Part shown: piece after piece, positions 11,142-22,258 of the stretch | How positions within the stretch are numbered: position 1 is the stretch's first letter | How the letters are laid out: the number at the start of each line of letters is the position of its first letter | Source of the DNA: Oidiodendron maius Zn | Taxonomy: Eukaryota; Ascomycota; Leotiomycetes; Myxotrichaceae | Assembly: GCA_000827325.1 (NCBI GenBank) | Contig: KN832880.1 | Span: 1,540,112 to 1,604,111 of the forward strand | Direction of reading: 5' to 3' | Length of the DNA: 64,000 nt | Program-made: the position numbers and the translations under genes | The notes under the pieces: model-generated | What the model was told of the DNA's origin: nothing | Database searches by the model: none | The model's input: only the letters and a program-made list of their open reading frames with translations

Positions 11142-12000
11142 TAAAGCTTGTTGTCGAATTGTCAGCTAAGGACAGGGGATCTAGAGTGGGCTTCGGATAC
11201 ATACGCACAGATGTAACTCGCTTCCGGTTCTGTTCGTCTGCAATGCCCCGCCTTATGACGATGGCGTCGTAAGGATAGGCGCGAACAACAATGCCGTGGT
11301 AATGCTGCATGATCTGGAATTATACTGGAGCCCAGGTCTCGAACTGTCAGGATAACTGAATTTGGAATAGGATTGTGAGGAAGCGGCTGAGTAAGTTATT
11401 TATGGCGAACGGCATTCGGGATAGAGTGAGAAGGGTGAAGGATGATCATCCTACAGCAGAGTCAAACGTCTTAATGGGATGGCAGTAGCGACAGCAACGT
11501 ACACTGTCCCTTCATAGTTCGTTATGAGTTTGTGCCGAAGTTTGATTGAATAAATAATAACATGCGAAATGTCATTTTTTCATACCACATAATAACTTTA
11601 GGAGCCACAAAAAGGTAGGCTGGGTGTTTCCCTAGTAGAGATTGGGGACCGTTAGTGTGATTCATCATTTAAATCGGATGCAGCACCTGCAGCACCGGCA
11701 AGGACGAGGCTGGTTGTGACATGTGCATATCCTGGAACTGCACGAGTATGATCCAGAAGTGTCAGGCCGTCATTATTATTGCCTAGTTTAGCACCGCATT
11801 AAGATTTTCGGTTGGAAACCAGCTATAAGAATCCAGTACGCAATGGAATTCTAGATCGACGTAATGTTACGTCCGGTGGGCTAATTAGGTGGCACGTAAT
11901 AGTTTCGTGTTTTTAGGATAAAATGCTCTGTTCTTCTGAAGGCAGTGGGTTGAGCCACCACCTTTATACTCCGTGACTAGCTAGAATTTCAAACAAAGCC
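11142..12000. other. Intergenic region without a supported gene
   Basis: Upstream DNA of the xylosidase. A short minus-strand frame at about 11312-11142 (MQHYHGIVVRAYPYDAIV at its start) is open for some 57 codons but has no recognisable domain. Nothing else in this stretch can be supported. Confidence 0.5.
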
Positions 12001-12324
12001 TCAGATAACTTGACGGTAGACCCTAAGACAATCGTAACCATACTTGTCAACATTACCAAATTCGTAAGAATCTATAAGTTCATGCTGGCTGTTGCGGAAC
12101 GATCCAGCACGGAAGTGCCACCGTTCCATTTTGATTCGGCCGTAGAGTCCGACGGCATCCCACGAACGAAGAGCGTTTAGAGATAGCATGAGAGCACTCG
12201 CGGTAGTGACATTGGGTGACCGTAGCTCGTAGATGGTGCGCTGAATATTATGCTGCTTAAGAAAGAGGGCTAATGAGAGGCTTGACAGACCAGCGCCGAT
12301 TATCGCGACCGTGCCGAAATGCAT
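12001..12324 (-). pseudogene. N-terminal fragment of an FAD-dependent monooxygenase
   Basis: The 107-codon frame opens with a Rossmann FAD-binding loop (VAIIGAGLSSLSLALFLKQ), followed by an acidic residue at the end of the second strand (YELRS) and a later LRVYRQ that matches the conserved Arg-containing block of PHBH-type monooxygenases. The frame then ends at a TGA, and the substrate-binding and GD motifs are absent downstream on the same strand. Family members have about 400 residues, so this is a truncated relic. It could still be transcribed, but should not make an active enzyme. Confidence 0.7.
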
Positions 12325-12999
12325 TTTCCTTCACGGAGATCTTCAAAGTAAAAAAATTGAAATGTGGGCGATACCGCTGAGTTTTATTACCATAGTAACG
12401 ATCTCATTAGCCTCTTGTCACGAGCGATGCCCTGAATGACTTACATCTACGTGCCCGGCGTAAATATTAAGCCAAACTCAGTAGATGGCGGCGGGCAAGA
12501 TTCTCACCACCTGGCTTAGCAACTGATGATTAGGGCTCTGATCTCTTGAATTAAAAGTACCTATATTTTGTCTCGCGACAAGGCGTGCCTCTCGACCCAG
12601 GGGACGGACGTTAGCAGTGAAATTCTACTTCCCTTCCCCCTACTAACCACACCACGCACCATCGTGACCCGCAGGTCTCGCCTCAACTGCTTTAGATACG
12701 ACGTTAAATCCTTGGAATAATTATCTTCAAGCCCGGTTGATATTAAGTAACCCACAAGACCCTGTAGAAGACGAAGAATACTTGAATTGAGGCAACTCCT
12801 TACAGCGTACGTAATATATGGACTTTGACGAGACTATTGGCTAAAATTGAAGGAAGTTAATTATGTAACTACACTAGTGTCCTTAAAGGCTTAGCCGGGC
12901 GTCAATAGGCTTTACTTTATTCATAGGTCGTAGAGGAGTGATCTTTTCTAGCCTTCTTACCTCCCAGTGCTGTGCTTTTTTATACCTACTACAAAACCC

Positions 13000-14358
13000 A
13001 TGTCATCCTCACCGAAAGAGTCGGCCATAGTTCTTGGGGCCGGAATCGCCGGCCTTACAACGGCTTGTACGCTTCTCGCGCGCCATCAATCAAGCCTTGA
13101 CATCACCGTAATCGCTAAGCATCTCCCCGGCGATATATCACACACTGAGTACTGTTCTCCGCAAGCCGGTGCAAATTGGCGTTCATTTGAATGTGAACTA
13201 AATCAATATGCACAATATGATAAGATATCCTTCTACCGCTTCCTCGACATTGCAGATCAGAACCCTGAAAGTGGGGTGAAGCGATTCCCGATGAGACTCG
13301 TCTTTGGGAACGAGTCGAAAAAGTCAGAGCTCTGGTTCCATGAGTTAGTCGGAGGAATTACAGACGTTCCGAAGAAAGATTTGCCAGAGGGAGCAGCGTG
13401 GGGTGTTGATTTGGTGACTTTTATGTATAACCCGAATGTTTATCTGCATTGGTAAGAGTTTCTGTATGGACCGAAGGAAATCAAACAACGAGATAGACAC
13501 AAGCTGAAAATATAGTATAAGAATGCTGATTGTGATTTAGGTTGTACGCGAGATTGGTAAAAGCTGGCGTGAAGATTCTTCGGCGCTCATACGGACACCT
13601 CGACGGATTGATATCTGATTTTCCAAAGGTCACGGCTGTGTTTAACTGCACAGGGCTAGGAGCTAGGCACTTAGGGGGCGTCAGAGATGAGAAAGTGTAT
13701 CCAAAGAAGGTATGCAAGAGACTAGGATCCAGCGAAAGCCGAAAATGAATTACGAGAATCAAAGAGCTAACTTAACTATACCGAACCAGGGGCAAACAAT
13801 CCTCATATCTGAACCGAAGTCTCCTATCGATAGAATGTACATATGGTCTCAGCCTTCCCTTTTCGGACCTAATGAATTCGCGCATGTATTTCCAAGGCCG
13901 CTCGGCGGAGGTATTATTATCGGCGGTGTGAGGCGAGAGAATGACTGGGACGGTTCTTTTGATCTCTCTCTGGCTGACCGCATAAAGATGAGGGCTTGTC
14001 AATTGTGTCCCGAACTAGGGAAGCCGGAAGATTTGCAGGTGGTCCAGCATAATGTTGGACTGAGGCGTAAGTTAATTCATTCTTCTCTTTAGGTTGCTTA
14101 AGTACCTTGCTGATATCCATACGCAGCTGGTAGAACAGGAGGCGCCAGGGTGGCCATAGAGGAATATCACGGAAAGTCGGTTATTCATAACTATGGGGCT
14201 GGAAGCGCTGGCTACCAATCGTCGTGGTAAGTGCGCCGCAATAGCCACGAGGTATCAACGAAGCTAACTTATGAATTAGGGGTATGGCCGAACATGCCGT
14301 TGCTTTGTTTTCCGAGAAGTCAAACTTTGATCGCAGTGCATTAAGTGCAAAGCTGTAA
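13000..14358 (+). CDS. Peroxisomal D-amino-acid/D-aspartate oxidase
   Basis: Five exons (13000-13451, 13541-13709, 13790-14066, 14127-14226, 14280-14358) encode 358 residues, typical for the family. The FAD-binding loop is VLGAGIAGLTTA near the N-terminus, and HTEYCSPQAGANWRSF matches the conserved second block. The C-terminal signature spreads over two exons: GLRPGRTGGARV and HNYGAGSAGYQSSWG. The protein ends in AKL, a PTS1 signal for peroxisomal import. The product oxidises D-amino acids to 2-oxo acids, ammonia and hydrogen peroxide. The segment GGVRREN puts Arg at about residue 255, near where D-aspartate oxidases carry their substrate-binding Arg, so an acidic D-amino acid may be preferred; this is inference. 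Each splice site restores a conserved motif. An upstream in-frame start lies at 12967 only if non-ATG-optimal extension is used; the ATG at 13000 gives the better N-terminus. Confidence 0.9.
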
Positions 14359-15479
14359 TACCTCTTAAATAACGCCGAATAGGAAATATAGCATAAACTG
14401 GGTAACATCTATGGGGATTATATCAACTTGTCGAGACCAACTTGAGAGATATCACACTTAGTGCTGTATGGCGTAGTGAAAAGTTGACCGGCGAGGGACT
14501 CTGTTGACCTAGTTCCACGAACAGATTACCGTAAAGTATGATAGACCAGCCAAAGGGCCTTGCAATAGCATCAGTAGCACAGATGTTAATCATCTCTCTA
14601 CCTTCTCAGAGGAGTCAGGTTTGCTTCCCCTGATGATACTCCCAGCTTCGGCCGTAGCAACCCGCCACATTCCTGTAGCGAAGATGGGAAGCATAGCATG
14701 ATAGATCCTGAGAGGAGCGATTCTGATATACTAGGAGGCGACAAGTATCACAAACTTTCCATTTCCTGATATGCTGAGACGTACTTGCACAGGTGTAATA
14801 CTGTTCAAGCTCTTCCCGGTAATCTCAGACTCTACTAGATTGAAGCGTTCGAATCGAACATATATATATATATATACAGCGAAGCAAGAGAAACTCTCAA
14901 ACACTTTCTTTTTTGTCAGGGCTACTACTCGTATAACTCCACAAATCGTTTTAAAAGCATTTTTCATCCTCGTGCACAATTCCTTTTCAAACTAGGCTTT
15001 GTCTCCTGATGTTCGTCGCCTAGTACTTGCTTCGCGCTAATCCCACTAGCTCCAATAGCACAAGCAGATACACTTGAGCACAAGGTCCACAGGTTCCTTA
15101 GACTCCATGAAAATGCCTCACTGATAATAATTTCTGAGCCGGATCCGAAATAGGCTTGAAAATTGTGACATTTGCTGCCGCAGCACCCCGGAGAGCTTAT
15201 ATATAAGCTCATTTGGCAAACTTGCTTTGCGTATTTCCGGTATTTAAGGTACCATGCCATTCTGAAAGACCATACGGCCGATCACGACAACAAGGCACAA
15301 ATCCCAGCGTGGCAGTTGCCGCTGCAGCGTCCTCTTGCGACACCATGGCCTGTAGTGCAACAAGCGGTTGTGAGCAAAGGAGTTCAGCACCAAGGCCTGC
15401 TACTATCAAAGCCAATGATCTCATCTAAAGAGGATACTGTATTGAGATAAATGTAGAGCCTACTCTTAATTGTCAACAA
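14359..15479. other. Intergenic region with a possible small secreted cysteine-rich protein
   Basis: A (TA)n run lies at 14860-14876. On the minus strand an ATG at 15424 opens a 71-codon frame beginning MRSLALIVAGLGAELL, which looks like a signal peptide, and continuing to GFVPCCRDRP. A second open frame downstream (15260-14964) contains SSPGCCGSKCHNF. The two could be exons of one small cysteine-rich secreted protein, but several splice choices are possible and none is clearly best, so I do not annotate a CDS. Confidence 0.3.
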
Positions 15480-16200
15480 GATTACAATAACCCATAGAAG
15501 CTCCGCGTATCGCCGTGTTCGATAGATGATGAGACCGGTAAGGGTATCCACCACGGCTCGAGTAGGGGGTTGTAGGGAGGGCGAAGTGGCCGGAGCGTGA
15601 TGGTAAGGCTTGCTGCACAGCTTGAAAATATAATGGGAGGCAGTGCCTGTAACAATGAGTGCCTGTAGTTAAATATAGTTGGTTTAGATATATTATGTTT
15701 CATAAGGAAGAGAGCACCCGGAACTCCCACAATCATGCATAAAACCTATAAGCAGACACTCAACATTTGACTTGTGACGAAACAAACCAAGTAGCATGAT
15801 TGGATAACGAGCAAACCATGATTCGCTCACAACAAAGAAGAATGCCAAAGATAACAAAGCAGATGACCGTTGAAGAGTTCCAGGGAGTATGACACCTCCA
15901 AAGTGGGGGCCGAGTAACAACACCACCATAAGACTAATGATAGATATGCTCCCGAACCAGTCGACAGCCTTGAGAGCCTCTCTAACTCACTTTATGGGGT
16001 TGTGCACGTCCAAAAATATTAGCAGCAACAAGAAAGCTATGCTGGTAATTGGGAGGTTAATCCAGGAAATCCAGCGCCATGATAAATATTGCGTAAAATG
16101 CCACCCAGAACTGAGCCTACTCCTCCAGCAATAGCCCATATGAGCTACAGAAGGCCGAGATAAAGAGCTCGGCCCTGGCTATGATCCACAAGGGTGATGA
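15480..16200 (-). pseudogene. Relic of an MFS drug transporter (DHA14/TRI12-like)
   Basis: Read on the minus strand, pieces of a 14-helix major facilitator appear in different frames. WAIAGGVGSVLGGIL at about 16135-16090 is followed, after a frameshift, by TQYLSWRWISWINLPITSIA at about 16085-16030. Then come FLDVHNPIK, an in-frame TGA where Arg is expected, AVDWFGSISIISLMVVLLLG, and FARYPIMLLGLFRHK at about 15815-15770. These match the conserved middle of fungal toxin/drug efflux pumps. Stops and frameshifts show the copy is dead, and both ends of the gene are missing. Confidence 0.7.
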
Positions 16201-16537
16201 GGACAAAGCTACTAAAATTAAGGTGAGGAAAAGTGAGTAGAGACTAAGGGGTGGTGAGATGCAGGTGAGAGGGGATGAGGAAGGGTGAGTTTGAGGTGAA
16301 GCGAAGGTTGGTGTTGGAAACTAGCGGTGTACGCGTGGTTTCAAAGCAATAGGTATTAAATTTATTGCTATAGCGAGTGATCAATCTATATCAAGCCACG
16401 TCATCCCTTCGGAGTGTGTCGGGGCTTATGATAAACGCAACAGGCACAGACTCTTGTGAGCCGGAGGGATGACAGATATTCTACGCATCATCACGTAAAT
16501 TAGGAAAACCCGCAAGCGAGCGAGCTAACAAAACCTG

Positions 16538-16823
16538 GTCCTGTAACTGGTCACTTCTATACGACAAGCGAATACGCTACGTTCAGTGGTGGAGTAGCTA
16601 CGCGATACAGGTATAGTTAAAGTACTAAGGCAGAGAATGAAGAGGGATTTACAAATCTACAATATATTAAATAAGATAACTAAACCGACGTAATTTGTAT
16701 TAGTCTCGTAACTAGCTATTCTATACGACAAGCGATTATTTTGCATGCGGTAGTAATGTAACTTTACGTATAGTCGACTACTGACGAAACAGAAAATGAA
16801 AGGGGGATCTACAGTATATAAAT
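16538..16823. repeat. Diverged tandem duplication in the promoter of the flavin monooxygenase
   Basis: Copy A (16538-16672) and copy B (16702-16823) share GTAACTGG/AGC..TTCTATACGACAAGCG near their starts. They also share a purine-rich GAA(T/A)ATGAA(G/A)(A/G)GGG and a TACA..TATATAAATA end. Copy B ends in a good TATA box about 85 bp before the ATG at 16905. The copies are clearly related but diverged by substitutions and small gaps. Confidence 0.7.
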
Positions 16824-16904
16824 AATTCGAATGTCCCGATGTATTTGTATTTCTGCTCCTCAAAAAGGCACTTATAACAAAATTTACCAGACGCCATATC
16901 AGAC

Positions 16905-18863
16905 ATGGAAAATCCGGCAGCACCACTGCCCAAGCTCGTGCTTCACCCCAGTACCGATCGAGACTCGATAGATCCTACTGACATTGTTAAAACCTGGCTC
17001 AAAGACCTGGGGGAAAAAATTTCTCGAGATCGGCTAGAGCATATCTCTGACCTCTTTATTGACGATTGCTGGTGGAGGGATATCGTCGGGCTCTCCTGGA
17101 ATATCACGACCAAGTATGGCACCAATGAAGTCAGTAAATATCTCCTATCGCAGGCCATCTCGAGCGGCTTTGGCCAGTTCGAAGTATTTGACCAAGGACC
17201 ATTGAAGCCGAGGTTATCCGACATTAGTGGAATAATCTGGATTGAATCTGGATTCTCTTTCAAAACTAAAGTTGGCTCTGGCCGTGGTATTGTCCGTTTA
17301 GCCAATGTACTACCATTGAAATGGAAGGCTTGGATTGTTCATACGAATTTAGATGGGCTCAATAACTTCCCAGAACGTTCACCGGAGGGAAAATCGAATC
17401 CCTGTGAGACAAAAGATATCCAAGTATTGATTATAGGAGCAGGTACGTATTCTAGATATAGTCCTATCACGTAGTAGTCATAACTGCTAACAACTTCCTA
17501 GGACAGTCCGGACTAGCCCTTGCAGCCCAATTAAAGTCACTGAATGTCAATACATTGACAGTGGACAAGCTACCTCAACTTGGGGGTTCTTGGAGGGATC
17601 GATACAAGGTTAGTCTCTTCGTCAGTAGGCATAAATTCTGGTGCTGATAGATTTGGAAGACTATCAGGTCGCATACTCCTCGATATACGGATCTGTTCCC
17701 ATATGTGGATTATCCAAGTGATTACCCACAATTCTTGGCACAAGAAAATCTCGTCAGCTGGATGGAAAACTATCAAAAAGCCATGGATCTCAACGTTGAA
17801 TTAGGTGTGACTATCGACAAAATCGACTACGACGACTTGTCTCGACAATATACTGTGAGGTTGAAATTACAGGACGGAACGGAACAAATCATAGCACCTC
17901 ACCACCTAGTTCTTGCGACTGGGCTCTTCAGCACCACCCCTACTGACCCAGAGTTTGAAAATAAAAATTCCTTTGCTGGCCAGATATACCACTCTGTAAA
18001 TCATAAGTCAGCGGACCTATTTCCAGACCTAGGCGAGAAGAAAGTTGTGGTGATTGGGGCAAGCACCAGTGCTCACGATATAGCTCAAGACTTCGTCAGT
18101 TGCGGTGCCAAAAATGTAACCATGATCCAGAGGAGTCCACTCTTCGTCGTAAGTGCAGAAGCACTAGACAAGTTCCTCCTCGCTAGTTGGCAGCAGATGC
18201 CTATAAAAGATGCAGATCTTGTCGGTACTAGTGTTCCATTCCCCATAGCTCTAACACTTGCCCTCGGGGCAACTCATATGATGGCACAACATGACGCCGA
18301 ACTTCTGTCCAGACTGGAGAAAGCTGGACTGGCTATAAAAAGAGGAGAAGATGGTACCGGTCTTTTGCACCATCAACTTCTGAAAGCAGGACACTTCTAT
18401 ATCGATCAGGGAGCGTGTGATATGATCGCAGACGGCAGGATCAAGATCCAAAGGTCTCGGGAGGGTGCTAAAGGATTCGATCACAATGCCGTAATTCTAG
18501 GAGATGATACAAGGATTGAAGCCGATATTGTGGTTGTCGCTACCGGGTTTAAAAGGTGCTCTGATATGGTTGAAAAGATTATGGGTAAAGAGTTTGCTGC
18601 AAAAGTTGGCGAAGTTGGAGGGTTAGATGCAGAGGGAGAGAGAATTGCGGTAAGTTTAAGGCCCTACATCTGCTTGGTTTCCATGTTGGCTAACTTTTTT
18701 TGTCCAGTGGTGGCGACCATCGGCTGCCCCCGGATTTTGGTATATGACAGGAAGTTTTATTTGGTCTAGAACTTACTCCAAGCCCTTAGCTTTACAGATC
18801 AAGGCGATTGAAGAAGGGTTAAACGTCGACTACTATACTAATCGCAAATCATGGCAAGAATAA
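16905..18863 (+). CDS. Flavin-containing monooxygenase with N-terminal extension
   Basis: Four exons (16905-17442, 17502-17608, 17651-18649, 18708-18863) encode 599 residues. The first about 170 residues form an extension with a probable NTF2/SnoaL-like fold (DDCWWRDIVGLSWN). The FAD-binding loop VLIIGAGQSGLALAAQL is interrupted by intron 1. The FMO/Baeyer-Villiger fingerprint appears as FAGQIYHSVNH, the NADPH-binding loop as VVVIGASTSAHDIAQD, and the late ATGFK motif is present. The enzyme should use NADPH and oxygen to oxidise a small hydrophobic or nitrogen- or sulphur-containing substrate; the substrate cannot be read from the sequence. A Zn2Cys6 regulator gene converges on it 157 bp downstream. 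Start and splice sites are well supported by frame and motif continuity; the ATG at 16905 follows a TATA box. Confidence 0.88.
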
Positions 18864-19020
18864 TGTCATATAGATAGCTAGAACTTATTAGTACTACGGC
18901 TCTCTACTTTTTTCATGCCTATCCCGAGCATTACATCAACCTTGAAACATTCTAGAAGGAGCAATATTGTATAACTTACATTATTCCCAGAACTCATAAG
19001 TACGCCACCCACCGACCCCT

Positions 19021-20542
19021 TCATTCCAACTGCAAACATCTCTGCCCAAACTTCACAGCAGTCAAACTATCCCACACCCCCTCTCGCCTAGGTACTATTT
19101 GCTTTAGCAGCTGAAGGGCCTCCTTCTGTACGTACATATCGGTACAAGAAGCCATGACAATGGAAAGACCTGGAACAATACCACAATCCCAGACAAATGA
19201 TTTCACGAAACTTGGGTCAGCGGCTACAAATTTGCTTAGATCTACAAGCTCATGGGACATAGTATTGAGGAGATGGGATGAACTCGGTTCCGTAGAACAA
19301 ACTCGTTGTAATGCAAGTTCCGTTGAGAGTGCCCGAACTCGGAGTGTTGTTGCTGCAATGGAATCAGAGGTATGCAGTGTGATGATTTCGGTGTAGAGTG
19401 GCATGAACGCTACCCGCCACTGATGTAACTGAGATGACATGGTTGTATACAGGTCCCTCGAATTTTCGTCGATGCTTCCAGGCCATGGCCATTTATTGAT
19501 CTGGATTGCCAAATCGCGCGAAAGGTTTGGTATAGTGGGAAATTGGATACTTTCGAGGCAATTTCTTGCTTCGGATACCGTACTAAATCTTTTTGGGACA
19601 CTCCAGTTTTTTTGCAGGTAGTTTATACCCAGCCTGCTGCCAAAATATTCGCGATCGTCGAGTACATCTCTGGATAAGAGGCCGCTATCAAGGCGGAAAA
19701 ATGCCGCCACAAGATCGTCGTCCAAGGATGAAGTAGGAGACTTATTCTCCGAATGGTCATAGTGTCTACGAGCCTGTGCGAGCTGTTTGTGCATCAGCTG
19801 CAGCGCGCCTTCCAGGTGTTCAAGTGCCAAGGCGAGATCTCCGTATACATTTTCGAAGCCGTATATCAGCAGCGAAGCAATCAAAGCAATTCTCGTAGTG
19901 TCTCGGGACTGATTGGCGGAAATTTTTGCTTGGACACTTTTGAGAGCTCGCCCATATTGCTGTAATGCATACTGCTCGTGTGAATCGATCTCTTCTTTAG
20001 GGAGATTCAATGCTTTCGCCCCCCTAGCCTTACATAAGGCCCCGAGCGATGCAGCAAGTCGACACAATGACTGCTCATTCCACGAGTCTCGGATAATCAC
20101 ATGATTCCACAAGTTTCGATCAAAAGCGCCTGCGATCTCAAGCGCTGCTCTCTCTTGAAAATATAGAAAGTAGGAATATTGTCGATTGTCGTGAAAGACG
20201 ACGGTAAAAGGAAGCCTTGCGAATGAGGGCAAAAGAAGTGCTTGGCGATTATCCTTTCGAGAGGATGCCTCCTTCATGCTAGACGTGATTGGGCCATCTC
20301 GTCGCCCTCCGCTTTCATAGCCTTCACAATCCGCTCCAAACTTGAGACATCTGGCACAGAGTGGCTTTCCCTCATCGCATTTAACCCTACGTATCCTATA
20401 CATAGTCAGACTAAAGTATTAGGTCGTATTTCCTCCCCAAACAGAAGGGAGATAGGACAAATGGCAATTACTTGCAGGTCCTGCAGCCAGTTCTGACTTT
20501 CGGCTTGTTCGCTCGAAGCCTGGGCTGACTTGGTGGAGACAT
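19021..20542 (-). CDS. Zn2Cys6 binuclear-cluster transcription factor
   Basis: Two exons (20542-20472 and 20395-19021) encode 481 residues. The intron splits the DNA-binding domain. After splicing the cluster is complete, with Cys at 20, 23, 30, 37, 40 and 47 (GCRTCKIRRVKCDEGK is its first half). The rest matches the C-terminal activation/regulation region common to fungal Zn cluster proteins, with the LIYGFENVYGD helix pair near the middle. No coiled coil is obvious after the cluster. Role: nuclear regulator, target unknown. It converges with the flavin monooxygenase and its promoter faces the unknown frame at 20595. Starting at 20403, as a simple frame scan would, would lose the first two cysteines. 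Confidence 0.88.
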
Positions 20543-20594
20543 CTATTTTGCTCCGCAACTCGACAGTCGCTCATATAGATTATATATTAACAGT

Positions 20595-21509
20595 GTGAAT
20601 ATATTACTAAATCCTTCTGAGAGAGTTTCTTCGCTGAAGGTGTTGTCGACGTTGGAAGGATCAATGCGGCGTATTTTTGATCTATACTCTTTTAGCTATA
20701 ACCTGGTTTATAAGCGAGTCAGCCAAAAAGTGCGAGTCGGCCGTCTAATGCATAATACACATACTAAAATACACCTTTACTTGCTCTATAAGCCTATATT
20801 ACTCTTTTTATTTCTATCCTCCTGGGTAGCTACGAAACAGAATCTTGATCAGGTGGAGGACCAAGGCTCCGGAACCTCGCATTCAACGCCGCGGCCACAC
20901 GCGGCGGCAGATGTCGGCTCACAAGGAGATGATCAGCAGCAACCGAATGAAGTCGTCCAAACCGAGGACTCACGCCTGGCCTCAATACCAACACCTGAAC
21001 CAGCTGCCGCAGCTACGCCGCAGCAGCTGTATGCAGACGACATCCGTACTGAAGTTTCACCCTCGGTTCCAAGCCCACTGCACGAACCGGCAGCCGCATC
21101 CGTGCCGCACGAATCGGATGACGAATCGTGTCTGCGTCGACATGAAAATCAGGAATTGGGGAGTTGGAAAAATTTGCCTCACATCATGGTCGACCATTCC
21201 AATCCTTCCAACGTTAAAGACGTGATGCGGGACCATATTTGCAAGAGAATACGGCCTTTCAATACCAGTCTGCGTCTGATTGGTGTAAAGGACTGCTTCA
21301 AATTAGCTATAGGTGATGGAACGAATACGATATTATTGATCCCAAATGGGGAACTGCATATCAATAACGAGACCTTGGATGCTGCAGCGAAGTTTCGCGC
21401 CAATCCTGGACGAAAGAGGACTGCTGAAGACAGCATCTCTAAGTTTTACCTCTCTAGGAAGATACAGGTACTAGGTCCTAGGTCCACAGACACCGGGCCT
21501 TCTATTTGA
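20595..21509 (+). CDS. Unknown protein, Pro/Ala/Glu-rich middle and compact C-terminal domain
   Basis: A 304-residue open frame. I do not recognise an established domain. Residues 60-80 are hydrophobic (KPILLFLFLSSWVA) and may be a chance translation upstream of a later start. Residues about 85-185 are low-complexity, rich in Gln, Pro, Ala and Glu. From about 190 a compact part follows with DHSNPSNVKDVMRDHI and AIGDGTNTILLIPNGELHIN, which resembles multicopy hypothetical proteins I associate with Aspergillus and Penicillium genomes. Codon use in this last part looks coding. After the stop, minus-strand reading (21600-21500) gives a charged segment ERDQLEEAQRERQRLQ, so the locus may be a fragment of a larger repeated element. 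The true start is uncertain. Confidence 0.4.
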   Translation: MNILLNPSERVSSLKVLSTLEGSMRRIFDLYSFSYNLVYKRVSQKVRVGRLMHNTHTKIHLYLLYKPILLFLFLSSWVATKQNLDQVEDQGSGTSHSTPRPHAAADVGSQGDDQQQPNEVVQTEDSRLASIPTPEPAAAATPQQLYADDIRTEVSPSVPSPLHEPAAASVPHESDDESCLRRHENQELGSWKNLPHIMVDHSNPSNVKDVMRDHICKRIRPFNTSLRLIGVKDCFKLAIGDGTNTILLIPNGELHINNETLDAAAKFRANPGRKRTAEDSISKFYLSRKIQVLGPRSTDTGPSI

Positions 21510-22258
21510 AGCCGTTGCCGCTCCCGCTGGGCTTCTTCCAGCTGATCCCTCTCCTCCTGTGAGTTATTAGTCAGCTCATTACACGTGTCCCGAACGAAAG
21601 GATCCGCATCTTCAGAAGAGTCTGGCGCTTTAGATGACTGATTCGTCCGGAATCCGTTGTGCTACACAAACACGTGCACCGCTCCTGTGTAGTCTATGTA
21701 GATCACTGTCACACACTGCTTGTACGTGCGCAACAAAGTAGTTTTCTAGTTAGGGTATTTTATTCTTGGGGAGGATCTCAATGAGGTATGCAATGCGCCG
21801 GTCCTAGTCGGGTATCAGGGTGAAACCCTTTGTATTTAACTATTGAGTAATCTCCACCACACATGATCTAGAATGCAGGGAAATCCCTTCTTTTAAAACC
21901 ACAGTATAGTATCGTAACAGTATGAATTAAGAAGGTGGTATCTTTAAGACCTGTGGTAATACAATACTGGCCGGAAGCCTTTGGTCCTCCTCTTGTCTTT
22001 ACTGGTTGATAGAACCCCTCAACTTGAGCAAGCAAAACGGACTTCATGTGTCTCACAGACCACCGTAAGTTAATATATGTAATCGTCTCACGTTATTCCT
22101 ATTAAGATGGATTATGTTTATCCCCCGTTTATCACAAATTGCGACTACCGGTTGACAAGAACATAAATGGTTTACCATGACGCTCATATTATGCCTACTC
22201 TACTTATCTACTACCCGTACGCCTTTCAGACTAAATCTCTAAATCCCTAGTCCAGCGG
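21510..22258. other. Intergenic region, 3' side of GH76 gene
   Basis: Apart from the charged minus-strand segment near 21600-21500 mentioned with the preceding unknown frame, I see no gene. The stretch near 22070-22258 is the likely 3' untranslated region and terminator of the minus-strand GH76 gene. Confidence 0.5.

Noticed and set aside
14964-15424. Small secreted cysteine-rich protein
   Set aside because: Signal-like start and Cys pairs are suggestive, but no single splice solution is clearly right; kept only as a note.
20403-20405. Start of the Zn2Cys6 factor at 20403
   Set aside because: It would drop the first two cysteines; an upstream exon (20542-20472) restores the full cluster.
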